Shown here piece by piece: positions 8,268-16,434 of a DNA stretch of 64,000 nt. The notes beneath the pieces were generated by a model. It searched no databases and was not told where the DNA came from. It was given only the letters and a program-made list of their open reading frames with translations. Location: NCBI RefSeq assembly GCF_947495315.1, contig NZ_CANLYD010000006.1:186001-250000 (forward strand). Direction: 5' to 3'. Positions within the stretch are counted from its first letter, which is position 1. Each line of letters begins with the position of its first letter. Origin of the DNA: an uncultured Aquimarina sp. (GTDB lineage Bacteria; Bacteroidota; Bacteroidia; Flavobacteriales; Flavobacteriaceae). The position numbers were made by a program, and so were the translations under genes.

Positions 8268-9839
8268 ATGGATTTTGAAAATAAAACTAACCACACAGAT
8301 ATCACTTTTATAGGGTCAGGTATCTCATCATCATTTACTATTTTACATTTTCTTGATCGATTAAAAACCAAATCAATAAACAAGAAAATATCAATAACTA
8401 TTATTGACAAATACCCGGAATTTTATACAGGAATACCTTATGGTGTGAGATCTGGCTTTTCAGTTCTTTTAATTACATCGTTAAAGAATTTCTTACCTGA
8501 ACCGGAATTAGGCAAGTTTATCAAATGGCTTAATGTAAATAAAGAATGGTTATTAGAAGAATTTAGATCTGACGGAGGTACTTTGTCTGCAGAGTGGCTT
8601 TCTAAGCACGCAGATAAGCTCAAAAACAACGAATGGGAAGACCTTTTTATTCCTCGCCGCTTTTTTGGTTGTTACATTGACCAAAAAACCAAGAATTATA
8701 TTAAGGAAGCTGAGGAGAAAGGCAGTATAACGGTAAACTTTATCAATACAGAAGTGATTGATATAGATAAGACCGATAACGAGTATTCATTATCTCTTGA
8801 AAATGATCAAAAGATTGTTTCGGAGAAAATTATTCTTTCTGTAGGTTCGCTTCCTACCGTACATTTATGGAAAAAAGAAGATTTAATTGCAGATGATAAT
8901 TTAATTTTTGTTAATAATCCTTATAAGCCTTGTTTAAAAGAGGTGCTTGCAAAGCTTGAAACTTTTATAGAAGATAAGCCAGAAAAAGAGTTAAATGCCT
9001 TAATTGTTGGTGCAAATGCCAGTGGGTTAGAAATGCTTTACAAGCTTAATGATCACGAAAATATTAAATCCAAAATAAATAAATTCACATTGCTTTCTAC
9101 TCAGGGGTTATCACCAGACTCCATTGTTGATGAGGAAGGGAAAAAGAAATATTCACCAAAAAATTTACTTTCTCTAACGGATCATCAAAGTTTAACAGCC
9201 AAGCAAATTGCTGATGCAACATATAAAGACTTGGATTTGGCAGATGAAATTCACTTGGGAGCAGCTTCTACTGTGGATATCATCTCAAAAGCCTTTGGTT
9301 CATTGTTAAAAAAACTAGATCAGGAAGAGCTAAAAAAGTTTGCCTGTCTATATGGTAATGACATAGGAAGAAGACAGCGATGCGCCGGATATCATTATTC
9401 TAAAACAATAGAAGCTTTAAAAGAAGAAAATCGTTTTGATCATATCTCAGGGAGATTTATAGATATAAAGAAAAATTCTAATAATATGTATTTTTTAGAA
9501 TATTTAGATACTAGATCAGGAACTAATAAAATTTCTGAAGATTCCGTGCAAGTAGTTTTTAACTGTATTGGAAGTACAAATTTAACAGCATCTGATATTC
9601 CGCAATTATTAAAGAAAACTATAGAAAAGAAATTATGTGTTCCTAATGAATCCAAGATTGGTTTTGAGGTAAATGAATCTTTAGAAACATCGGATAATTT
9701 ACATATTGTTGGACCATTATTAGCCGGTAATATTTTTGAAGGAAAAGCTGTTTGGCACGTAGAACATTGTGGAAGGATAATATGGCTATCAAATGTTCTA
9801 GCTGATAAAATATATGATTATTTTGATCAAAGTCAGTAA
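8268..9839 (+). CDS. FAD/NAD(P)-binding oxidoreductase (PF13454-like)
   Basis: This 523-residue protein starts 3 nt after the acetyltransferase stop. Its N-terminal dinucleotide fold has TDITFIGSGISSSFTILHFL (GxGxxS). IPYGVRSGFSVLLITSLKNF and FIPRRFFGCYIDQKTKNYI match the FAD-NAD(P)-binding family PF13454. A second nucleotide site appears near residue 245 (NALIVGANASGLEMLYKL), and the C-terminal FNCIGSTN plus IVGPLLAGNIFEGKAVWHVE segment closes the FAD site. The family contains poorly characterised flavoenzymes. In this context the simplest inference is oxidation or hydroxylation of the carrier-bound amino acid or of the sugar. No membrane segment or signal peptide is seen. Confidence 0.8.
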   Translation: MDFENKTNHTDITFIGSGISSSFTILHFLDRLKTKSINKKISITIIDKYPEFYTGIPYGVRSGFSVLLITSLKNFLPEPELGKFIKWLNVNKEWLLEEFRSDGGTLSAEWLSKHADKLKNNEWEDLFIPRRFFGCYIDQKTKNYIKEAEEKGSITVNFINTEVIDIDKTDNEYSLSLENDQKIVSEKIILSVGSLPTVHLWKKEDLIADDNLIFVNNPYKPCLKEVLAKLETFIEDKPEKELNALIVGANASGLEMLYKLNDHENIKSKINKFTLLSTQGLSPDSIVDEEGKKKYSPKNLLSLTDHQSLTAKQIADATYKDLDLADEIHLGAASTVDIISKAFGSLLKKLDQEELKKFACLYGNDIGRRQRCAGYHYSKTIEALKEENRFDHISGRFIDIKKNSNNMYFLEYLDTRSGTNKISEDSVQVVFNCIGSTNLTASDIPQLLKKTIEKKLCVPNESKIGFEVNESLETSDNLHIVGPLLAGNIFEGKAVWHVEHCGRIIWLSNVLADKIYDYFDQSQ

Positions 9840-9894
9840 GAATTATTAAGAGCATCAATCAATAAACGAAATCACTCATATTAATACATTAGCA

Positions 9895-10986
9895 TTGGAA
9901 GGAAACTACAGAATATTAATAAAAGATCTTGACGATAGTTCGGAGGTTTTGAAATATAAGTCACTTCTTAAAAAAGAATGGAACAATAATGTCTATTATT
10001 CCATAGAACATCTTCGTCATTCTGAAAAAGATTCAGACGAATTAAGGTGTTTTTTATTTGAAAAAGATGGTGTTCCGATTATTTTAATGCCCTTTGTGTT
10101 AAGAAAGATTAAAATAAATGATAAGGAATATCCATATAATGATGTTATTAGCCCTTATGGATATAGTGGACCATTGTTTAATGATGATATTTCGTCAGAG
10201 GATCTTGCTCAATTTTGGAACCATGTAGATATTTGGTATAAGGAAAACAGCATTGTAACGGAGTTTGTTCGTTTTAGTCTTAATGAGAATCACGAAAATT
10301 ATTCTGGTTCGTTGATAAAAACACTTTCTAATGTAAAAGGTCATTTATTAGGAAATTTTGAAGATCAGTGGAATGCGTTTCTTCCTAAAGTGAGAAATAA
10401 TTATAGAAAAGCAGTAAACTATAATTTGGATTTTAAGGTTTTTCATAAAGATCAGATCACTAAAGATATTATCAAAATCTTTCATAATATCTATGTAGAT
10501 ACTATGACAAGAAATAAAGCAGATAGTATTTATTTTTTCTCGGAGACTTATTTTGAAGATCTTATATTATCTAATCTGGATAACTTTTCTATCGTTATTG
10601 TTTATTATGAGGATTTACCAATTTCTGTAGAGCTTATCATTAATTATAAAGACATAATTTTTGCATTTTTAGGTGGTACTAACGCAGAGTATTTTAGCTA
10701 TAGACCAAATGATTTCTTAAGAGTAAAAGTAATAGAATGGGCTGTGGAAAATGGTAAGAAATATTATGTTCTTGGCGGCGGAATGAAAGATGGAGATGGG
10801 TTGTATAAAAATAAAAAGTCATTATTTCCTAAAGATGATGATGTAATGTTTTGTACAGGAAGAAAAATAGTAAATAAACAAGTATATAATGAATTATGCT
10901 TAGCTTCAGATAAAGAATTTGCAAATATCAAGGAAGAAGATCTGAAAAATTATTTCTTTCCGTTTTATAGATTGAACAATAGATGA
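9895..10986 (+). CDS. FemAB/GNAT-like aminoacyl- or acyltransferase (first)
   Basis: The 363-residue protein resembles the FemAB-like GNAT family (PF13480, Acetyltransf_6). It has KVRNNYRKAVNYNLDFKVF (the basic helix typical of these proteins), then DLPISVELIINYKDIIFAFL with GGTNAEYFSYRPNDFL, and ending GKKYYVLGGGMKDGDGLYKN, where the substrate loop is usually found. Members move amino acids or acyl groups onto cell-wall or glycan amines. The frame opens with TTG at 9895. The next ATG is about 65 residues in and would cut off conserved sequence. It overlaps the next gene by ATGA, so the two are translationally coupled. It probably uses the carrier-bound or tRNA-bound amino acid activated by the locus. 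Confidence 0.75.
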   Translation: MEGNYRILIKDLDDSSEVLKYKSLLKKEWNNNVYYSIEHLRHSEKDSDELRCFLFEKDGVPIILMPFVLRKIKINDKEYPYNDVISPYGYSGPLFNDDISSEDLAQFWNHVDIWYKENSIVTEFVRFSLNENHENYSGSLIKTLSNVKGHLLGNFEDQWNAFLPKVRNNYRKAVNYNLDFKVFHKDQITKDIIKIFHNIYVDTMTRNKADSIYFFSETYFEDLILSNLDNFSIVIVYYEDLPISVELIINYKDIIFAFLGGTNAEYFSYRPNDFLRVKVIEWAVENGKKYYVLGGGMKDGDGLYKNKKSLFPKDDDVMFCTGRKIVNKQVYNELCLASDKEFANIKEEDLKNYFFPFYRLNNR

Positions 10987-12140
10987 AAAAAGTATATATA
11001 GATTATTTTTTCGAACTTTTTGAAAAATGTTCAATTCCAAAACTATTCTCAGAAGTACGATCATCAGAAAACGAGAAAGGGATAACCAATCCTGATTATG
11101 ATAATAGTTTGGTAGAAAATCCAGATAAAGTGTATTCTGTTTTTTTTATTCCGGATTATTTAAAACCACATAGTAACAGTGGTAATTTTGTGATAAAAAA
11201 AGTAGAGCAATTTTTTAAGGGCTATGCTGTTTTTTTGGATGGCTTTACAAGTGCTGATGCCTATATCAAGCATCGTTTTAGAAGCAATGCCAAAGGAATC
11301 CGAAGAAGAATTAAACGGTTAGAATCTTGTTTTGATATTTCGTATAAGACATACTATGGAGCAATAGATGAGGAGGATTATGAGTTCTTGATGGATGCTT
11401 TAGAAAAAATGTTGGTAAGAAGATTTGAACAACGTAATGATGTAAGTCAAAGTCTTTTAAGGTGGGATCATTATAAACAGATGTATTTCTCTTTAATTAA
11501 TGAAAAAAAAGCATCAATGTTTGTTGCTTTTGATAATAATCAACCCATTATTGTTTCCTTAAACCATCATTTTCAGGATCGATTATTTAGTGCGATATCT
11601 TCTTATGATATAGACTATTCTAAGTTTAGTCTAGGTAGCGTAGAGATTTATAAAAAGCTAGATTGGCTTATTGAGAACGATCATAAATCGTATGAGATGG
11701 GAATGGGGGATCTAAGCTATAAGAGAGAATGGTGTAATCACATATATAATTTTGAACATCAAATCATATATCCGAAAAAATCAGTTGTAGGGTTCTTTAA
11801 AGGAAATATTGAGTATCTAAAAGTAAAATTAAAAGAATTTGTTTTTAAAATCGCTTACGTTCGTTATAAAAAGTATAAAGCTAAACGAAAGAAAAACCCA
11901 ATTACTTTTACTGAAGAGTATCAAGTTTCTCCAATAGAGGAAGCTGTATATGATAAAAAATTACCCGTTATCGATTACAATGCTAAAGAATATAAACAAC
12001 TAAGAAGAATTGTCTTTGATTTTCTATATACCAGTATTGATAATGTTGCTAACGTTAAAGTGTTAGAGATTTCGAAAAAAGAAAAAACGTATGTAATTGT
12101 GGGGAAATCAAAGATGCAAAAGGTTATGTTGCAAAAGTAA
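10983..12140 (+). CDS. FemAB/GNAT-like aminoacyl- or acyltransferase (second)
   Basis: The 385-residue protein overlaps its upstream neighbour by 4 nt (ATGA). Its middle has the same layout as the first FemAB-like protein: HRFRSNAKGIRRRIKRLESC (basic helix), MFVAFDNNQPIIVSLNHHF, AISSYDIDYSKFSLGSVEIY and YEMGMGDLSYKREWCNHIYN. The two are paralogous in design but clearly diverged. The C-terminal 100 residues are rich in Lys and Arg and add a segment (about 285-385) absent from the first copy. It closes the plus-strand part of the module; the next genes run on the opposite strand. I infer transfer of a second amino acid or acyl group to the same glycan. Confidence 0.72.
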   Translation: MKKVYIDYFFELFEKCSIPKLFSEVRSSENEKGITNPDYDNSLVENPDKVYSVFFIPDYLKPHSNSGNFVIKKVEQFFKGYAVFLDGFTSADAYIKHRFRSNAKGIRRRIKRLESCFDISYKTYYGAIDEEDYEFLMDALEKMLVRRFEQRNDVSQSLLRWDHYKQMYFSLINEKKASMFVAFDNNQPIIVSLNHHFQDRLFSAISSYDIDYSKFSLGSVEIYKKLDWLIENDHKSYEMGMGDLSYKREWCNHIYNFEHQIIYPKKSVVGFFKGNIEYLKVKLKEFVFKIAYVRYKKYKAKRKKNPITFTEEYQVSPIEEAVYDKKLPVIDYNAKEYKQLRRIVFDFLYTSIDNVANVKVLEISKKEKTYVIVGKSKMQKVMLQK

Positions 12141-13112
12141 TTACTCTTTTATCAGTTCTTTTTCCTTAAGATATTTACTTATGGCTTTGGCAATCAAATC
12201 TCTCCCATGATTGTTCCAGTGTCTATCGTAAATTAAAGTAGTGGAATGATCACTTTCTTCAAAATATTCTGAAAAATCAATATAATTATAATCATTTTCT
12301 TCTAAATAAGATATAAAAAGATTACTGGTAATTCTCGAATCTAAAAGAAGGGTAAAACGATTTTTATCATAACCATATTTGTCAATAAGATTATTAAAAT
12401 TCGCTAAATATTGATTTTCCTTTTCTTTCTTGATACGCAATATTTCCTCTTCGCTTGCATCTTGTTTTTTAGACGTAGGTTTTAGTATGTTCATTAGTCG
12501 GTAGAACAGTCTTTGAGGAGGGTCCAAAATACCAATGCTTTTGCAGTATACAAGTAGTTTACTTTTTTTAAGAAGCCTATTCACAGGAGATTCTAGCGCC
12601 AGACGACCTGTAACAACCTGATATTCTCCTCTGGTGAGGTCATTAGAGAATTTTATTCCAAGAATGATATGATCAATTGCCTCAAATTGTTCCTTGTAGG
12701 CATTGATTAGGTGTAGTTGATCCGCAAAATCATAGCCTGCATATCCATATTCATAAACTTCAATTTCTGGGATAGATTTCTCGACTTTTTTACCAATAGA
12801 GTTATAATAATTTTGATGGAACCCTTCTATAAATGAATCTCCTACAAGAGCAACTTCGATGTTATCTTTGGTTGGTGTAAACTCACGGTAGGAGTTATAT
12901 CCTGAGTTGTTTATATGATATTCAGAAAAATTCTGTCTTCTGTTTCCTGTCACGGAAAAGCCATTCTGATTAGGCATCCATTTCTCTACTTTGTATTCAT
13001 CCAGAATTCTGGTTGGTGTATCTTTTCCTAAATGAAAAACGCGAACTAACAATTCTAATGAAATGAGTACTAGAAAAACATATAAAGCACTTTTTAGAAT
13101 AAGTTTTTTCAT
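12141..13112 (-). CDS. SGNH/GDSL-type O-acyltransferase partner (AlgX/AlgJ-like)
   Basis: The 323-residue protein has an N-terminal signal anchor (LILKSALYVFLVLISLELLV) and an SGNH hydrolase body outside the inner membrane. VALVGDSFIEGFHQNYY holds the block I serine (GDSF). A C-terminal YDRHWNNHGRDLIAKAI supplies the DxxH block, with the Asp and His expected of the catalytic triad. It is encoded just after the MBOAT gene on the same strand (37 nt gap), as in alginate or wall-acetylation systems, where MBOAT moves the acyl group across the membrane and an SGNH protein attaches it to the polymer. It ends 1 nt after the convergent FemAB-like gene, with no room for a hairpin between them. Confidence 0.82.
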   Translation of the reverse strand: MKKLILKSALYVFLVLISLELLVRVFHLGKDTPTRILDEYKVEKWMPNQNGFSVTGNRRQNFSEYHINNSGYNSYREFTPTKDNIEVALVGDSFIEGFHQNYYNSIGKKVEKSIPEIEVYEYGYAGYDFADQLHLINAYKEQFEAIDHIILGIKFSNDLTRGEYQVVTGRLALESPVNRLLKKSKLLVYCKSIGILDPPQRLFYRLMNILKPTSKKQDASEEEILRIKKEKENQYLANFNNLIDKYGYDKNRFTLLLDSRITSNLFISYLEENDYNYIDFSEYFEESDHSTTLIYDRHWNNHGRDLIAKAISKYLKEKELIKE

Positions 13113-13149
13113 TTTTTTTCAGTTCCGTTTTTTGAATATCTCTTTGTTT

Positions 13150-14601
13150 TTAAAATTGAAAATAGATAAAAGATCTATCAATATTATCATCAAAGAAAAG
13201 GAGCATACCTAAAATTACTAAAGTATACGCTATAAATCGTACTACCCTTGATTTAAATTTAAAAGGAGATCGCTCATCTCTTCTTATTCTAAACTCGTAT
13301 AGAACAAAAAGTCCTAATAATACAAAGTAATCAATCATACGATACCCTAAAGGATGTTCGTATATTTCAAAACTAAAATTATTGTATATCTGTTTTAAAA
13401 ACCCGAAAGCATCAGTGATAGATTCTGATCTAAAAAATACTCTGGAAAATGTCACTAATGAAAAGGTGAGTAGTATCTGTAATATTTCCTTAATAGAAGG
13501 AAACCAACGATTCTCTGCAACAACATTATTCATATAAATTCGATTGCGTCCCATCAGGAAAACCGGAATATATAGAAGCGCGTGAATTGCTCCCCAAGCG
13601 ATAAAAGTCCAATTGGCACCATGCCAAAAACCACTTACCAAAAAGATAATACAAATATTTCTTACCGATTTTAGTTTGCTAACTCGGCTTCCACCAAGGG
13701 GAATGTATACATAATGTCTAAACCAGGTCGATAATGATACATGCCATCTTTGCCAATATTCTGCGACATTTCTGGAAAAACTTGGAAACTTAAAATTAGA
13801 CATTAATTCTATTCCAAATAACTTAGCAGTACCAATCGCTATATCAGAGTACCCACTAAAATCACCATATACCTGAAAACTAAATAGTGTAACGCCCAGT
13901 ATCAGAGTAGAGGCAGGGTAACTTCCATAATTAGCAAAAATGTCATCCACTATGGGCGCAATTGAATCCGCGATCACCACTTTCTTGAAAAGTCCCCAGA
14001 TGATTAGTTTGAGTCCTTCGGTACATTGTATATAGTTAAAACTCCTCTTAGTAGTGATTTGAGAAAGTAAATTAGAAGCTCTCTCTATTGGACCCGCAAC
14101 CAATTGTGGGAAAAAACTAACAAATGTTGCAAATGAGATAAAATCCTTAGTAGGAGTAAGTCTCTTATAGTAAATGTCTAATGAATAAGACATGGTCTGG
14201 AAGGTATAAAAAGATATTCCAACAGGTAGTATGATTTGTAAGGTCCAGGAGCTTTGTAGTTTATAACCAAAAATATTAATAAGATCAACCCAGGAATCCA
14301 CAAAGAAATTGTAGTATTTAAAAAAGCCTAATAGTCCTATGTTAAAAACTACACTCACCCATAACCATCTCTTTCTTTGTTTATTGGAATCGCTGCTGTA
14401 GATATATTGGCCAACGAAATAATCAACTGTAGTACTTGCTAGAATAAGAAACAAGAAACGCCAATCCCACATTCCATAAAACAAATAACTCGCACCCAGA
14501 ACAAAAATATTCTGAAGCCTTAAGTTTTTGTAGAAGAAGAACCAGTATGCGATGAAGACTACTGGTAAAAAAATAAAAAAGTCTAATGAATTAAATAACA
14601 T
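13150..14601 (-). CDS. MBOAT family membrane acyltransferase (AlgI-like)
   Basis: This 483-residue polytopic membrane protein shows the MBOAT signatures. YWQRWHVSLSTWFRHYVYIP with the following LGGSR, then VSGFWHGANWTFIAWGAIHA, contain the invariant histidine. TM helices span the whole length, and the N-terminal MLFNSLDFFIFLPVVFIAYW is typical of the family. It should pass acyl groups, usually acetyl, across the inner membrane for transfer to an extracytoplasmic polysaccharide, working with the SGNH protein downstream. Together they probably acetylate the polymer built by this locus. ATG start at 14601. The upstream region contains a large G/C palindrome and a possible TAAGTTTG promoter box. 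Confidence 0.93.
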   Translation of the reverse strand: MLFNSLDFFIFLPVVFIAYWFFFYKNLRLQNIFVLGASYLFYGMWDWRFLFLILASTTVDYFVGQYIYSSDSNKQRKRWLWVSVVFNIGLLGFFKYYNFFVDSWVDLINIFGYKLQSSWTLQIILPVGISFYTFQTMSYSLDIYYKRLTPTKDFISFATFVSFFPQLVAGPIERASNLLSQITTKRSFNYIQCTEGLKLIIWGLFKKVVIADSIAPIVDDIFANYGSYPASTLILGVTLFSFQVYGDFSGYSDIAIGTAKLFGIELMSNFKFPSFSRNVAEYWQRWHVSLSTWFRHYVYIPLGGSRVSKLKSVRNICIIFLVSGFWHGANWTFIAWGAIHALLYIPVFLMGRNRIYMNNVVAENRWFPSIKEILQILLTFSLVTFSRVFFRSESITDAFGFLKQIYNNFSFEIYEHPLGYRMIDYFVLLGLFVLYEFRIRRDERSPFKFKSRVVRFIAYTLVILGMLLFFDDNIDRSFIYFQF

Positions 14602-15288
14602 GTAAAACCATTAATATAAAATTCGAGGAGTTTATTGATTAGAAATTGATATGATACAATTCCATTATTTTTTGAAGCCTGTAAATTTTGTTTAATTAAT
14701 TTAATAAATCAAGGATTATCTTATTTTTTTTAACAATTCCTTTTTAGGGATATCATTTGACTTTTATCAACAAACTTACAAGGGGGAAAACCCCCATTCA
14801 TAAATAGGGTTTTCACTACCTATTTTATCAAATTTTACCAGTATCATTACAATGTCGTTCAGGAGATAGAGTTAAGTAGGAAATTACGGTAGCTCTTTTG
14901 ATTAATGTTAGTTAAAAAACGTTAAAAATTATAGTTTCAGCGTAATTGATTAAACAAAACCAGGGTTTTTGTAGGTTTTTACTTGTATTAGTCGTTCAAT
15001 TACATAATACTTTTCTTACGGTAAAACCCTCGTTTAATGATCTATAACGAAGTAGTTATGCTGTTAAACGCCTTTTTTAAGTATTCTATCTAAAATATTA
15101 ATTTTTCTGATGATATTACATGTAACTGAACTATTTTAGCAGCGGTTAAAGCAAGTAAGAGTAAAAATACAATTTTTGGAAGTGCTACCCCCTTCTTCCT
15201 TATATTTTATTAGATTGTCATGAAAAAGAGTCGGCAATTATAACAGTTAAGTTATAGTTGTTGAGGATAAAGTATTGTTCATTAATTA
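14602..15288. other. Intergenic region between divergent MBOAT and aminotransferase genes
   Basis: This 687-nt region separates two divergently read parts of the polysaccharide locus, and I see no gene in it. It contains the G5-A4-C5 palindrome at 14782-14795 with a second GGG run at 14807-14809, a TAAGTTTG box on the minus strand (14778-14771) that could start the MBOAT operon, and the string TTACGGTAAAACCC at 15017-15030. No good TAnnTTTG box is visible close to the aminotransferase start. Confidence 0.6.
14771..14809 (-). promoter_or_regulatory. G/C palindrome beside a TAAGTTTG box
   Basis: GGGGGAAAACCCCC (14782-14795) is a perfect 5-bp inverted repeat with a 4-nt loop. It is flanked by a second GGG at 14807-14809 (read CCC on the minus strand). 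On the minus strand it is followed after 3 nt by TAAGTTTG (14778-14771), which matches TAnnTTTG. The spacing differs from the 23-nt spacing of the better copies elsewhere, so this is only a weak member of that group. No T-run follows it on either strand, so it does not look like a terminator. Confidence 0.3.
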
Positions 15289-16434
15289 ATGGGGAAAATT
15301 ATGAATACAGTAAAATCCAAGAGAATATGGCTTTCTTCACCACATATGGGGGGGACGGAGCAAAGCTATGTTAAACAAGCTTTTGACACTAATTGGGTTG
15401 CACCATTAGGGCCAAATGTAGATGGTTTTGAGAAGGATATCGAGAATTATTTGGGTGATAACAATTTTGTTGCTGCTCTAAGTTCTGGTACTGCGGCGTT
15501 GCACTTAGGACTCAAGCTTCTAGGAGTTTCGCGAGGAGATGAAGTATTATGTCAGAGTATGACATTTGCAGCTTCTGCTAATCCTATAGTTTATTTAGGA
15601 GCAAAACCTATATTTGTAGATAGCGAAGCGCAAACCTGGAATATCTGTCCAGAACAATTAGAATTGGCTATAAAAGATAGGATTGCGAAAGGTAAAAAGC
15701 CCAAAGCAATTATCGCTGTGCATTTATATGGTATGCCATATAATGTAGACGCCATACACAAAATAGCTTCAGAATACAAAATTCCTGTTTTAGAAGATAG
15801 TGCAGAATCATTAGGTAGTTCTTATCACGGTATTAAGTGCGGAACTTTCGGTGATATTGCGATACTTTCTTTTAATGGAAATAAAATTATTACTACCTCA
15901 GGTGGCGGAGCTTTAATAGCTAAAAATCCGGAACATAAGGAAAAAGCTATTTTTCTTGCTACTCAAGCCAGGGATAATGCTCCACATTATGAACACACTG
16001 AAATCGGCCATAATTATCGAATGAGTAATATTATAGCCGGAATCGGAAGAGGGCAGATGGAGGTTTTAGAGAAACACGTAAACAACAGAAGAAATAACTT
16101 TAATTTTTATAAAAATAACTTAAGTAACTCTGCTGAAATTAAATTTTTGGAAGAGCCAACAGGTTTTCATTCTAACAGATGGCTGACTTGTATTGAGACC
16201 ACATCTTATGAACTAAGAGAAGGTCTAAGACTAGCTCTGGCAGAAGAAAACATAGAATCACGACCACTATGGAAACCCATGCATCGTCAACCTGTTTTTG
16301 CAGATTGTGATGCTTACCTCAATGGAATTTCTGACGACCTATTTGATCGAGGGCTTTGCTTACCCAGCGGGTCTAATCTTGAAAAAGAAGATTTATTTAG
16401 AATTGTATCGGTAATTAAAAATATATTGAGATGA
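15289..16434 (+). CDS. DegT/DnrJ/EryC1 family sugar aminotransferase (PglE-like)
   Basis: The 381-residue PLP enzyme has the family signatures: LSSPHMGGTEQSYVKQAF and VDGFEKDI at the N-terminus, ALSSGTAALHLGLKLLG for phosphate binding, EDSAESLGSSYHG, and the PLP lysine K199 in LSFNGNKIITTSGGGALI. GHNYRMSNIIAGIGRGQME follows. It would aminate C4 of a UDP-4-keto sugar, as PglE does in bacillosamine synthesis. It overlaps the 4,6-dehydratase gene by ATGA, which matches that pathway. ATG at 15289 and ATG at 15301 are both possible starts. The acetylation and priming steps are encoded 7-9 kb upstream in the same locus. Confidence 0.92.
   Translation: MGKIMNTVKSKRIWLSSPHMGGTEQSYVKQAFDTNWVAPLGPNVDGFEKDIENYLGDNNFVAALSSGTAALHLGLKLLGVSRGDEVLCQSMTFAASANPIVYLGAKPIFVDSEAQTWNICPEQLELAIKDRIAKGKKPKAIIAVHLYGMPYNVDAIHKIASEYKIPVLEDSAESLGSSYHGIKCGTFGDIAILSFNGNKIITTSGGGALIAKNPEHKEKAIFLATQARDNAPHYEHTEIGHNYRMSNIIAGIGRGQMEVLEKHVNNRRNNFNFYKNNLSNSAEIKFLEEPTGFHSNRWLTCIETTSYELREGLRLALAEENIESRPLWKPMHRQPVFADCDAYLNGISDDLFDRGLCLPSGSNLEKEDLFRIVSVIKNILR

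Noticed and set aside
14782..14795. G5-A4-C5 palindrome, considered as a terminator
   Set aside because: It lies between two divergent genes, is not behind any gene and has no T-run on either strand.
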